The notes under the pieces: generated by a model
What the model was told of the DNA's origin: nothing
What the model saw: the letters and a program-made list of their open reading frames with translations, nothing else
Databases searched by the model: none
Origin: Bacteroides sp. CAG:1060_57_27
GTDB taxonomy: Bacteria > Bacteroidota > Bacteroidia > Bacteroidales > UBA932
Assembly: GCA_001915575.1 (NCBI GenBank)
Contig: MNQT01000022.1
Location: 124,001-188,000 of the forward strand
Length of the DNA stretch: 64,000 nucleotides
Direction of reading: 5' to 3'
Part shown: in pieces, positions 37,591 through 45,964 of the stretch
Position numbering within the stretch: position 1 is the stretch's first letter
Layout of the letters: each line of letters starts with the position of its first letter
Position numbers and translations under genes: made by a program

Positions 37591-37603
37591 AAACCCTAAA
37601 ATC
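37591..37603. repeat. Candidate attL direct repeat
   Basis: AAACCCTAAAATC, identical to 58967-58979. Immediately to its right is a palindrome containing GGTTCGAACC that looks like a tRNA T arm. Confidence 0.6.
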
Positions 37604-37671
37604 GGGGGTCGGAGCCCGGTTCGAACCGGGAACCTCCCGCGACATTTCCACGCCATACGTCCGGATAAAAA

Positions 37672-37707
37672 CAAAAAAATCCTGCCCCCCCCCGAAAGGA
37701 AGGCAGG
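37672..37707 (-). terminator. Terminator of the leftward DUF6266-like gene
   Basis: On the minus strand, stem CCTGCC with GGCAGG is followed by A and seven T. It lies 56 bases after the stop codon at 37763. The loop contains a run of nine G or C. Confidence 0.8.
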
Positions 37708-37762
37708 AAATCTTTTTGTCCCCTCGCCCGTCAAAAGAGCGAAGATCGAGGAAGGCCCTTGA

Positions 37763-38455
37763 TTAGGCTCCGGCAGTCCACGCCACCTCGGCCAGCATGG
37801 TTCCGGACTTCTCGCCGGTGCTGGAGTTGACGTAGTAGTAGCGGAAGAAAATCTTCGGCGCTGCGGCGCTGGGAGCACCGTTCTTGGCCACGTAGTCGGC
37901 ACGGATGTCGACAGCAGCGGCGGTGGGCTCTTCCACCATCTTGATGGCAGAGGCCTTCGCGTGGGCGCGGGAGACGCCATTGGACTGACCTTCGGTGGCC
38001 TCGATGACCAGGAAGATGCCGCCGTTGTCGGCGAGGGCCTGATCCAGCTTGAAGGTAAAGGTGTCACCCTGGCACACGATGGTGGCGGTGGAAGGGTTCT
38101 CAACGCCCACGAGAGTCGGAGGCGCGGTCACAGGGGCACCGCCACAGGCGACAATCCAGTAGTTGAGACGGGTGAACAGGTTGGCACCGGAAATCTTGGC
38201 ACCGGTACCGAGGACGCTGCGGCCCTGCTGGCTGAGGGCAAGCTTGTTCCACGCGAGGATCTGCTCGTTGGTGAGCGAGCGCCACATCGTGGTCAGGCGC
38301 TTGAAAATGCCCTTGACCTTGGCCTGGTCCTGGGTCCTGACGGAACCGCCATACCCGCGGTTGCGGATGTACTTGCGGTTCTTCATCTTTGCGGCCGTTA
38401 CGCCCTTGGCGCTGCCGCTCATCTCCTCGAAGGCGATGGAAGGAATGTACTTCAT
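37763..38455 (-). CDS. DUF6266-like protein of unknown function
   Basis: 230 residues, cytosolic. The first 110 residues carry KYIRNRGYGGSVRTQDQAKVKGIFKR, then WRSLTNEQILAWNKLALSQ and SGANLFTRLNYWIVACG; the second half is beta-rich. The W...LT..Q..AWN..A and SG.NLF...N pattern is what I recall of the DUF6266 family, found widely in Bacteroidota mobile DNA and without known function. A second, diverged protein of similar plan is encoded at the other end of the island (55187). Family name is from memory and should be checked. Confidence 0.55.
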   Translation of the reverse strand: MKYIPSIAFEEMSGSAKGVTAAKMKNRKYIRNRGYGGSVRTQDQAKVKGIFKRLTTMWRSLTNEQILAWNKLALSQQGRSVLGTGAKISGANLFTRLNYWIVACGGAPVTAPPTLVGVENPSTATIVCQGDTFTFKLDQALADNGGIFLVIEATEGQSNGVSRAHAKASAIKMVEEPTAAAVDIRADYVAKNGAPSAAAPKIFFRYYYVNSSTGEKSGTMLAEVAWTAGA

Positions 38456-38457
38456 GG

Positions 38458-38976
38458 TCAGAAGAGTTTAAGGTTAATAAATTGAGTGATAAGAAAATAA
38501 AGTGCAATCAAAATCACGGCAAAGAAGCAGAATCCACCGACTCTGAGCTTGGCTTGCTGCCAGCCGGTCAACTTTTTCTCCACTTCAACCGTCACGGTCT
38601 GTACCTGGTCCTTATATATTAAGGAATCCCGATACACGATTTGTTTGTCAACAACCGCCGGCAACTTCACGGGCTTCGTCTCCAATGTGTGCTTCAGCAC
38701 TCCGCCGGAAACCACGGCCGAGGAAGCGGCGTATTTGTTCTCCAGATGCGAGACCGTATCCAGGACTGCGACCCGCTCCACAACAAGCGGCAACTCCACA
38801 AAGACAGTATCCTTCTGAAAAACCGTTTCCGTCCGGACCTCCACCTTGGTACTGTCCGTCGATGGAAGCTGACGGACAGTACTGCAGGCAGAAGCGAGCA
38901 CGACCTGTCCACTCCGTACACTGGTGGACACGGTGGACAAATTTATGATTTTCTCCACTTGGGAGGATGGCCCCAT
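38458..38976 (-). CDS. Anchored coiled-coil membrane protein
   Basis: 172 residues if read from the ATG at 38976. The first ~25 codons are made of a GTCCAC/GTGGAC repeat (38907-38938), so the true start may be the GTG at 38901, giving 147 residues starting near LASACSTVRQLPSTD. The middle is a string of beta/charged segments (KVEVRTETVFQKDTVFVEL, YRDSLIYKDQVQTVTVEVEKK) and one transmembrane helix lies near the C-terminus (VGGFCFFAVILIALYFLITQF, shortened). Such proteins occur near lysis or envelope genes in Bacteroidota mobile elements; function unknown. Confidence 0.55.
   Translation of the reverse strand: MGPSSQVEKIINLSTVSTSVRSGQVVLASACSTVRQLPSTDSTKVEVRTETVFQKDTVFVELPLVVERVAVLDTVSHLENKYAASSAVVSGGVLKHTLETKPVKLPAVVDKQIVYRDSLIYKDQVQTVTVEVEKKLTGWQQAKLRVGGFCFFAVILIALYFLITQFINLKLF
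38907..38938. repeat. GTCCAC/GTGGAC dyad, 9-bp period (left copy)
   Basis: GTCCAC (38907) and GTACAC (38916) face GTGGAC (38924) and GTGGAC (38933), with a two-base centre. The same arrangement occurs at 53530-53570. It lies inside the possible N-terminal codons of the membrane protein at 38458-38976. Confidence 0.75.
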
Positions 38977-39335
38977 TGCTCGGCAAGATCCATAACCCGG
39001 AAGCTCAGCGCAATTTCGATGACTGACCAGCAGTATTCTTCAAGTTTGTATTCTTCATACTCGTGGTCTTGCTCAACGCATTCATTCTTCCAATTCTCCC
39101 ACGATTCCTCATACTCTTTATCAGCAATCCACTCTTCAAGTTTCTGGACATCATAATCGTGCAGAATCATCTTCCAATTCTGCTCAATGAAGTCCGGGAG
39201 TATTGCTTCTTCCATTCCGCAAGGCTTATCAATGGACGGGAAGGCCTCAATGAGGTCCTCCGCATCGGCCAGGCGCTCGGCAAGAATGGTAGCCAGTTCA
39301 GCCTTGTCCCAGTTCAACAGTGTGTCTGCTATCAT
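38943..39335 (-). CDS. Acidic small protein, unknown function
   Basis: 130 residues, strongly acidic with many Glu and Trp (DYDVQKLEEWIADKEYEESW). No signal peptide or membrane segment. Start overlaps the end of the next gene upstream (39332) by four bases, so it belongs to the same leftward operon. I recognise no domain. Confidence 0.6.
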   Translation of the reverse strand: MIADTLLNWDKAELATILAERLADAEDLIEAFPSIDKPCGMEEAILPDFIEQNWKMILHDYDVQKLEEWIADKEYEESWENWKNECVEQDHEYEEYKLEEYCWSVIEIALSFRVMDLAEQWGHPPKWRKS

Positions 39336-39586
39336 GATATCTTGCTCAATATATGGAAGTATTGCTCGATGCGTTCCTTCCCAATCTTCTCGAGGACATC
39401 CTCACGGGAGATATACCCTTCGGCAACCATTTTCTGCAAGAAGTCAGCCTTTGTCTTCTTGAAAAGGAATTGCCGGGCATCCTCCTTTGACATATTCCGC
39501 CGGAGGTAATTGACTATGAAGTCCCGCCGGTAAATGGGCGGGATCTCCATAATCTCGTTGAGTGCTTGCTGTATCTCGTAATTCAC
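39332..39586 (-). CDS. Small helical protein, unknown function
   Basis: 84 residues, charged and probably all helical (IYRRDFIVNYLRRNMSKEDARQFL, EDVLEKIGKERIEQYFHIL). It could be a small DNA-binding or adaptor protein, but I see no clear helix-turn-helix. Four bases after the membrane protein gene at 39591 and overlapping the gene at 38943 by four bases. Confidence 0.6.
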   Translation of the reverse strand: MNYEIQQALNEIMEIPPIYRRDFIVNYLRRNMSKEDARQFLFKKTKADFLQKMVAEGYISREDVLEKIGKERIEQYFHILSKIS

Positions 39587-39590
39587 GGTT

Positions 39591-40085
39591 CTATACGGAA
39601 TGTTTGATTCTCAGGATGACATATGACGCTATACACAATGCCGGCATCGCCAGCACATACACAACAAGGTTGATGATCTGATACGTTGTCCCGAAGGTCG
39701 CTGCTGTTTTATTGAGCCATGCAACTGCCTGGTTGAAAAGATTCGCGATATGGGCTGATGTCTCGTAGGGCATATGGAGATAGGGCTCATTGTATAGCCC
39801 ATATTCTGTTGCAATCCCTTGCCCAACAAAGTAGAAGCCACCAGCCACTAGGAGGATGACAACCAGTGCAACTACAATCCTGAAGAACCATATCCCTCCC
39901 ATATTAACTGGCAGTCCGCAAAGTGACATGACGGCCAGGGCAATCATTATACCAGTAATGATGGGCTCCACGTAGCAGAACATGATGACGTTGATGGTCA
40001 TGTAGGATACATGGAACAGATTCCCCAGGCCGGTCATTAGGCCGACGCAGACATAAAAAAATATAGAAACGAAGTGTTCCATCAA
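39591..40085 (-). CDS. Multi-helix membrane protein, unknown function
   Basis: 164 residues with four hydrophobic helices (about 5-22, 25-55, 66-88 and 135-158). No recognised domain. It lies between a lipoprotein gene and two small cytosolic genes in the leftward operon, 5 bases from the former. Confidence 0.65.
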   Translation of the reverse strand: MMEHFVSIFFYVCVGLMTGLGNLFHVSYMTINVIMFCYVEPIITGIMIALAVMSLCGLPVNMGGIWFFRIVVALVVILLVAGGFYFVGQGIATEYGLYNEPYLHMPYETSAHIANLFNQAVAWLNKTAATFGTTYQIINLVVYVLAMPALCIASYVILRIKHSV

Positions 40086-40090
40086 GGAGC

Positions 40091-41317
40091 TTATTCAGAA
40101 TTCTTACTTAGTCCCTCTGGCAGGAAATAACGTTCTTTCAGGAACAATGATGCACCGAGCGCCTCGTTACCATATATCCCGCCAGCTCGATGGATTGTCT
40201 CCGTATAAGTCATATTAAGCAATAGCACCTTGGCAAGCAAATCATTAGGGTTACTTTTGATATGCTTTACATACTCGTGCGCCACAAGTAATCGCGCATT
40301 GTCATATAAGTTATCCGGAATCTCGGAGAATGTGAAAATACCAAAGACGCCATCCTGGGCACGCAATCTCCATGCGACCCATACCTCAAACAGATACTTG
40401 GAATACTGGCCTGTTTCTATTAACTCTCCCAAATAATCAATTCCATTCTCCTGATTGCAATTGGACAGCTCACAGGCCAGGATGCAACGAACATCAAAAT
40501 CCGTCGCCTCCACATATCTTTTCTGTAACGAACTACGCAGATTATCCAACGCCTCAGTTCCGTAATCCTCGTTGACACGGATCTTCTGAATCTCTGCGAT
40601 GTCCTGGACATACTGGCTCTTGTCGTACAAGGTCCAAAAGTCCTTCTGGACTTCCTCAATGTCTGCCTCAGTCACATAATCCGGCGTGTCATATGGGACG
40701 TTAACAAGCTCGCCAAACAGGCTGGCCATCTTCTCGCACTCGGCCGGCACATAGTCAATAGTCGTAAGCATCCTGACGAGTTTCTTCGCCTTGGCCACAC
40801 AGGTACTGTTGCGGAACGCCAACTGATACTCATTCTTCAACATCGGCAACTCTCCCCTTACGGTGTCAGTAGTCAGGGAATCCCCGATGTTGGTATTCTC
40901 CCGCTCGAAGAGTTCTTCAGCATTCACGAAACGCCTGAGGAACGCAGCCTTGTTCCACCGTTCTGCGAAGGAGGCAAGGAACGGCGTCGATGTGTCTCCG
41001 GTGTAATAGCACCCATCCAAGAACAAGGCATTGGCTATCCCGAGCGTCTCTCCTTCAGATACATAAGAACACAAAGAATCCAAAGTCTCACGACCAGTGA
41101 AAGTTACTTTTGGTTCATATGGGACATCCGGAATCGTTGCAAAGGATTCATCAGAGCCATCCATGATTGCCGACTTTTCATTGGTATCCACGACACCCCA
41201 CTCCGGCAATCTCTCGAGTCTGGGGCCGCTTATCTTGCTGCTTTTTTCTCGACAGCCGATGAAAAATGATGCGGCCGGAACCGCCATCAAAGAAAGAACT
41301 ATGAACTTGGCCTTCAT
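40091..41317 (-). CDS. Helical lipoprotein, unknown function
   Basis: 408 residues from the ATG at 41317 (MKAKFIVLSLMAVPAASFFIGC, lipobox Cys near residue 22); upstream in-frame codons are basic and non-signal. The mature part is mostly helical with charged and Trp-rich stretches (FLASFAERWNKAAFLRRFV, WTLYDKSQYVQDIAEIQKI), perhaps TPR-like repeats; nothing identifies an enzyme. Anchored to the envelope next to the TPR-protease. Confidence 0.65.
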   Translation of the reverse strand: MKAKFIVLSLMAVPAASFFIGCREKSSKISGPRLERLPEWGVVDTNEKSAIMDGSDESFATIPDVPYEPKVTFTGRETLDSLCSYVSEGETLGIANALFLDGCYYTGDTSTPFLASFAERWNKAAFLRRFVNAEELFERENTNIGDSLTTDTVRGELPMLKNEYQLAFRNSTCVAKAKKLVRMLTTIDYVPAECEKMASLFGELVNVPYDTPDYVTEADIEEVQKDFWTLYDKSQYVQDIAEIQKIRVNEDYGTEALDNLRSSLQKRYVEATDFDVRCILACELSNCNQENGIDYLGELIETGQYSKYLFEVWVAWRLRAQDGVFGIFTFSEIPDNLYDNARLLVAHEYVKHIKSNPNDLLAKVLLLNMTYTETIHRAGGIYGNEALGASLFLKERYFLPEGLSKNSE

Positions 41318-41330
41318 TCCTTTATAAAAT

Positions 41331-41951
41331 TTACGATAGCACCTTCTTTTCGCTTTTAGCATCCGGACCAATCTGAGGGAACATTGTCAGGCCCTCTTTC
41401 CGCTTCGCGTCCATATCATTGTAGATCTTGCTCATCCGAGCCTGCGACTCTTCAATGATGCTGATATACCTGGTAAGGCAATCCTTGAAGTGGCCATATT
41501 TGTTCTCGATGGCAGTAATCTGGAAAGCAATGCCGTCCTCCTCTTCACCGGTGAACAGAACCTTACCCATAATGAGTTCGTCCGACACCTGATGAGCTGC
41601 TTTGTGCATCAAGTCCATATCCCACTCATTGTGGTCAAGGTTGTAATGCTTCATCATCACCAAAACCGGGAAACGATCCGCGTCTATTGCATAATGCTCT
41701 CCTTGTACCATAAAATTGATCCAGTGCTCGTCAGTATCAGGAACATAGCCGTTGAAACGGATGGCATCCATCGCAGACTCCTTGTCAAGCTGATGATCGT
41801 CAACGTCATCAACACCAACGGACTCCGTCACTTGGTTCCGCTGCTCTTTGAGCCACTTGTTGTCTCTTTCAAGCTGCTTGTAGTCCTGGCTTTTACTTAC
41901 ATACAAGGCCAGGAAGATTGCAGCAACTATAGAAATAATCGCAATTACCAT
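41331..41951 (-). CDS. Membrane-anchored coiled-coil protein
   Basis: 206 residues from the ATG at 41951. A longer in-frame start at 42005 would run through the terminator-like palindrome at 41981, so the shorter form is preferred. One N-terminal transmembrane helix (VIAIISIVAAIFLALYV) is followed by a coiled coil (QLERDNKWLKEQRNQVTE), then a mixed domain (FPVLVMMKHYNLDHNEWDMDLMHKA) and a Met-rich helical end. Unknown function. Second gene of the leftward operon. Confidence 0.6.
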   Translation of the reverse strand: MVIAIISIVAAIFLALYVSKSQDYKQLERDNKWLKEQRNQVTESVGVDDVDDHQLDKESAMDAIRFNGYVPDTDEHWINFMVQGEHYAIDADRFPVLVMMKHYNLDHNEWDMDLMHKAAHQVSDELIMGKVLFTGEEEDGIAFQITAIENKYGHFKDCLTRYISIIEESQARMSKIYNDMDAKRKEGLTMFPQIGPDAKSEKKVLS

Positions 41952-41980
41952 AACTTGTTGAATTTCAAGATTTGAAAAAC

Positions 41981-41992
41981 GGCAGGCCTGCC
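41981..41992 (-). terminator. Palindrome with T run, possible attenuator
   Basis: GGCAGGCCTGCC followed on the minus strand by GTTTTTC. It lies between the TPR-protease gene and the next gene, so it may lower transcription of the downstream genes. Confidence 0.55.
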
Positions 41993-42037
41993 GACTGCCT
42001 TTCACGCCTAACAGAAGGCAGGCCCTTGTTGCCGTTA

Positions 42038-44098
42038 TTAGTGTTTGATGATGAGCTTGTTGTTTTGGTTGTCAATCGTGATAGTCCCAAAACGCTCCAT
42101 CGCACTTTGTCCCAGGAGTAGCGGTGCCTTCTGGCTCTTCACTACCGAGGCGTCCACATTGTGGAGCACAGCATCTCCAATCTTCACCTCACGGAGCGTG
42201 ATGGTGGTGCCTTCGCTGATCTGGCCATTGGCAATCTGGTAGTACTTCTTGCCCTTGATGTCCTTCTCGGACAGGTAGCCGTTCTTGAACATAAAGTTGG
42301 CTTCCACGGAGGAGATGGTGACATCGGAGGCTCCGGTGTCAAAGATCATCTGGAGCGCCAGCCCGTTGATGTCGCAGGGAATCTCGAAGGTGCCACCCGG
42401 ATTGCGCTTGACGGCAATCTCGGTGACGGTTTCCTCCTTCTCAGGCATCGACAGCTTGAACTCCTTCAGGTATTCGGCGTGCTTGGCCTCGTATTCCTCC
42501 ATCAATGCTTTGAACTCGGGCAGTTCACGGACGGCATCCAAATCATCGTCGTGGCGTATGTGGGCGAAGCTGCGGTATCCCTTCTCGAAAGAGATGCGGA
42601 GAGCCGCTACGGATTCTTCCTGACGTCCCATTCGGGAATACAGGCACGCCTTATCGTAATAGTGGCCGGGATCATCAGGGTCAGACTCAATGATTTTGTT
42701 CATCCACTCCTCGGCCTCCTTGTCACGTCCCAAGAAATGCAGGGCATACTGCCGGCAACTTCCGTCTCTTACGACAGTATCCTTCTGGACTACCATCTCA
42801 AAATCCGCATCCGCCTCGGTCTTATTGCCCTCCAAAAGGAGCAGCTCGCCACGCATCAGATACAGGTACGGATAGTCCTGAGTCATCTCAAGGCCCATAT
42901 TATAGTCCTCCATGGCCTTCTTTCGCTCGCCTTGCATCTCATAGGTCCAGCCACGTCGATAGTAACAATAGGCCTCTTTCGGAGCATCCTCTACGGCAGC
43001 GGTGAAGTCAGCGATAGCCAAACCCAAATCACCGTTAAGCCGGTAGTAATCGCCACGGCGGACATACAGCTGCCAATCTGGGTCTTTTTCCATGGCCTTG
43101 GAAATGTCGGCGATGGCAAGTTCATTTAGCCCAAGTTCGCTGTAGCAATCCGATCTATATACATTGATCTCATCGTAGTGGCCGAATTCAGCCTCAAGAT
43201 CATCATAGGTCCTCACAGCCTCGGCATACTGATGTGAGGTCTCGTAGAACTGGCAGAGGAAGGCCATACACTGGAACCGCTTTTCAGTTTTCTTGATGCG
43301 AGTCTTGATGCTAGCCTCCGCATAGTTGGGGCGCTTAAGCAGAACCTTACCAATCGCTTCGGTGTTGGCATCATCATTCTTCTCGAACCATTCCAGGCCT
43401 GCGTCAACGGCTTTGGATGCCTCACCCAGTTTGTCGTAAGCCTGCATCTTGAAGCGGTAAATCTCCGAGTAGTCGGCATCGTACTTCTGGCACTTGTCCA
43501 GCATTTCAATGGCTTCCGAATACTGTTCGCGTTCAATCATATTCCGGGCAAGGCCGATCATAGCAGCCTGGTCAGCCTCGTCAAGAGCCAGCATCTTCCT
43601 GTAGATAGCATCAGCTCCGGCGTAATCTTCCAGGTCGTAGAGAGCCTGAGCATAGTCAAAAGATATGCTCTGCAGGTTCTCCTTATCGTCCTTCTGGGCC
43701 AGTTCATATGCCGTCTTGAAAGAGGCGGCTGCGTTAACCTTGTCCCCCATATCCTGGTAAATGTACGCCTTCCACCAATGCAGAGTGGAATTCTGCATCT
43801 CCGTCTTCTTGGGCTTGTTCACCTTCAGGGCATGGTTGATGTCCTGCAGTGCCTGGCCGAACTCCTTCTTCCGGCGAAGCAGCCGGACGCGCAAAAGTAG
43901 CGCCTCCACATTGTCCGGCGTCTCCCGGAGCTGCTTCGTCACAAGGTCAAGTGCCTTGGCCTCATCTTTCTCCTCTTGAAGGACCTCGTAGGCCTTCTTG
44001 AGGTTGTAATCGTTATCGGTCTTGTTCTTCTGGGCGTAAACATTGACACTCAGGGTGGTCAGCAGTACAACTGCCAGTAAGGAAAGGGTGTGTTTCAT
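42038..44098 (-). CDS. Exported TPR protein with retropepsin-like aspartic protease domain
   Basis: 686 residues from the ATG at 44098; the shared promoter at 44155 excludes longer starts. Signal peptide MKHTLSLLAVVLLTTLSVNVYAQ (cleaved near 22; shortened to MKHTLS...VYAQ). Residues ~30-550 are TPR repeats (YRKMLALDEADQAAMIGLARN, ADFTAAVEDAPKEAYCYYRRGW). The C-terminal ~110 residues are a retropepsin-like domain, with FDTGAS at about 586-591 (catalytic Asp587) and LLLGQSAMERFG. An exported TPR-protease may sense or trim an envelope partner. First gene of a six- or seven-gene leftward operon. Confidence 0.82.
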   Translation of the reverse strand: MKHTLSLLAVVLLTTLSVNVYAQKNKTDNDYNLKKAYEVLQEEKDEAKALDLVTKQLRETPDNVEALLLRVRLLRRKKEFGQALQDINHALKVNKPKKTEMQNSTLHWWKAYIYQDMGDKVNAAASFKTAYELAQKDDKENLQSISFDYAQALYDLEDYAGADAIYRKMLALDEADQAAMIGLARNMIEREQYSEAIEMLDKCQKYDADYSEIYRFKMQAYDKLGEASKAVDAGLEWFEKNDDANTEAIGKVLLKRPNYAEASIKTRIKKTEKRFQCMAFLCQFYETSHQYAEAVRTYDDLEAEFGHYDEINVYRSDCYSELGLNELAIADISKAMEKDPDWQLYVRRGDYYRLNGDLGLAIADFTAAVEDAPKEAYCYYRRGWTYEMQGERKKAMEDYNMGLEMTQDYPYLYLMRGELLLLEGNKTEADADFEMVVQKDTVVRDGSCRQYALHFLGRDKEAEEWMNKIIESDPDDPGHYYDKACLYSRMGRQEESVAALRISFEKGYRSFAHIRHDDDLDAVRELPEFKALMEEYEAKHAEYLKEFKLSMPEKEETVTEIAVKRNPGGTFEIPCDINGLALQMIFDTGASDVTISSVEANFMFKNGYLSEKDIKGKKYYQIANGQISEGTTITLREVKIGDAVLHNVDASVVKSQKAPLLLGQSAMERFGTITIDNQNNKLIIKH

Positions 44099-44154
44099 TG
44101 CGTGAAAGTTAAATGTTAATGATTGGTGTTTTCGTTTGTTCAAAAGCGCATAAT

Positions 44155-44182
44155 GAAATACTCTTTTCTTACATTTTCTTAC
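44155..44182 (-). promoter_or_regulatory. Cargo promoter (GTAAGA / GTAT) of the TPR-protease operon
   Basis: On the minus strand GTAAGA (44177-44182), 15 bases, then GTATTTC (44155-44161). The same pair, with 15-base spacing, precedes the sigma-factor gene and the gene at 50908. A second GTAAG sits inside the spacer. Confidence 0.7.
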
Positions 44183-44210
44183 GCCCATCATCCTCGTTTT
44201 CTATCATTTA

Positions 44211-44230
44211 CTTTATTTTATTTTATTTTA
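44211..44230. repeat. TTTTA pentamer tandem repeat
   Basis: Four copies of a TTTTA-type unit just upstream of the rightward cargo promoter. Such tracts can change length by slippage and could alter promoter activity. Confidence 0.6.
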
Positions 44231-44234
44231 TCGT

Positions 44235-44260
44235 GTAAGAGAAAAAAGTTAACTTTGTAT
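44235..44260 (+). promoter_or_regulatory. Cargo promoter of the NERD-ART-VWA operon
   Basis: GTAAGA (44235-44240), 16 bases, GTAT (44257-44260). A Bacteroidota TAACTTTG lies inside it (44250-44257), so it may also respond to the main sigma factor. The ATG is 18 bases further on. Confidence 0.65.
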
Positions 44261-44278
44261 GTTTTGACCTTATAATTT

Positions 44279-45964
44279 ATGCCACTTTTAGTATACCAAC
44301 CCCGGAACTACGATCAGACACATGAACGTGAAGAGTTTAGGAACCTTTGCGTCCAGTTGAAGAACAGATACTATTCCTCGTCTGATGAAATGTGTATTTT
44401 GATAGGAAACTACAACATCGGGGATGTGGAGTTGGATGCCCTCATTATAAAAGATGATGGTATCGTCTTGGTGGAATTCAAGGATTATGGGGGGAATATC
44501 ATTGCGTCTGAGAATGGTGACTGGACATCAGAGGAAGGTGGACAATACAGCGTTATTCGTGGTGGCGCCGGACGGAAGAACCCTTATTCGCAGGCCAAGA
44601 TTAATCGTTCATCGTGCAAGCCGGTCCTGGTAGAAACCCAAGCCTTTGATCCTGGGCAGGTAGAAAGGATGGTTTCACTTATTGTCTTCCATCGCTCGGC
44701 CACAATTGATAATAGAATAAGTCCTCGTATCAAATGGCTAAGATTATGTGATGAGAGATCTTTCATTGACGAACTGGACTTGATTGTCTCCCCAGGATGC
44801 GATCTGCAGAAGGATGATTATAAACGAATTATCGAAAGGCTCGCTCTTAATAAAGGCTGGTTGTGTGTAAGATATTCAAATGTTGAAGTATTAGAAGAGG
44901 AAGACAATGATGTAGATTCTGTTGCGGATTCCATAAACGAGAATGAACAAAACAACAATACTCTGAATATGCCTACAAAACACGACTGGCAAGACTTTAA
45001 AAAAGTTCTGGACAAATATGGAATTACCAAGCTCTATCATTTTACCGATAGAGATAATTTGGAGTCCATTATTCAAAATGGTGGTCTTTATTCGTGGGTT
45101 GATTGCGACCAAAAGGGCATTTCCATCCCCAAACCGGGCGGTGGGGCACTTTCCCGCCAACTCGACTCCAGGGATAACCTTGGTTCGTATGTGCGTGTCA
45201 GTTTTACGCAGAACCATCCGATGATGTATGTGGCGATGAATGATGGCCGCATTTCAAATCCTGTCATTCTCGAGATTGACCCTAAGGTGATCTATGAAGA
45301 CGGTTCCTTGTTCTCGGATAGGAATGCGACCAAGAATGGAGCAAATATTGGCTCAACGTTTGAGGATTTTAACAAAATCCATTTCTCTTCCGTCAAAGCA
45401 TCGAGCCATTTTGATCTTGATGCCGATGAACAGGAGTTTTATCAGGCTGAAATACTTGTTAAGAACTTCATCCCCCTAAAATATATTACCAATATTGCCA
45501 ACTTTGGTATTCCTATTGGTCAGTCTGCGATTCAGCTCCAGGCAAAAGAGCCGTACACTGCGCAGATCTCTCGGAATAATCCCACTGCATTCATCTTCAT
45601 GGTTGATCATTCCTGTTCGATGGAGGCAATGACAACCCTTAATGGAGAGCGGATGACTTTGGCCGAAGCTGTAGCTCGCATCGTTAATAACCAGATTAAC
45701 GAATTGGTCCTTCGCTGTATTAAGACGAATGAGGTCCGGCATTATTACGACATCGCAGCCATTGGTTACGGCCACGATGTCTACAGTGCATGGAATGGCG
45801 AATTGAGCGGAAGGGATTTCGTGTCTCCCGAGGAATTGAAGGAGCATCCGTATAAAAAGATAATAACGAGGGAAGAGGTTAGAACAAGAAAAGGCACAAC
45901 CGTAAAGGAAATTGAGAAGGTTCAGTGGCTTGAAGCAAATACACAATTGGACTCATGTGCATAA
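44279..45964 (+). CDS. NERD / DarT-like ADP-ribosyltransferase / VWA protein (frameshifted before its end)
   Basis: 561 codons before a stop created by a frame change near 45947. (1) Residues ~15-130 form a NERD nuclease-related domain, with Asp53 in ELDALII and Glu66/Lys68 in VEFKDY. (2) Residues ~250-410 resemble DarT-type ADP-ribosyltransferases (DUF4433): KLYHFTDRDNLESII, YVRVSFT, LFSDRNA and the likely catalytic Glu391 in YQAEILV. (3) From ~436 a von Willebrand A domain starts, with MIDAS DHSCSM at 443-448; its second half is encoded from 45948 in the +1 frame. The PP2C gene follows 2 bases after the rejoined reading frame. The N-terminal two-thirds could function alone. Fusion of these three domains is unusual. 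Confidence 0.8.
   Translation: MPLLVYQPRNYDQTHEREEFRNLCVQLKNRYYSSSDEMCILIGNYNIGDVELDALIIKDDGIVLVEFKDYGGNIIASENGDWTSEEGGQYSVIRGGAGRKNPYSQAKINRSSCKPVLVETQAFDPGQVERMVSLIVFHRSATIDNRISPRIKWLRLCDERSFIDELDLIVSPGCDLQKDDYKRIIERLALNKGWLCVRYSNVEVLEEEDNDVDSVADSINENEQNNNTLNMPTKHDWQDFKKVLDKYGITKLYHFTDRDNLESIIQNGGLYSWVDCDQKGISIPKPGGGALSRQLDSRDNLGSYVRVSFTQNHPMMYVAMNDGRISNPVILEIDPKVIYEDGSLFSDRNATKNGANIGSTFEDFNKIHFSSVKASSHFDLDADEQEFYQAEILVKNFIPLKYITNIANFGIPIGQSAIQLQAKEPYTAQISRNNPTAFIFMVDHSCSMEAMTTLNGERMTLAEAVARIVNNQINELVLRCIKTNEVRHYYDIAAIGYGHDVYSAWNGELSGRDFVSPEELKEHPYKKIITREEVRTRKGTTVKEIEKVQWLEANTQLDSCA

Noticed and set aside
37604..37650. A complete tRNA gene at the left end of the island
   Set aside because: Only a T-arm-like palindrome is present, with a six-base rather than seven-base loop. 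No anticodon arm or acceptor stem can be folded.
38907..38938. A CRISPR array (regular GTCCAC repeats)
   Set aside because: Unit length is only 9 bases, half the units are inverted, and no spacers or cas genes are present.
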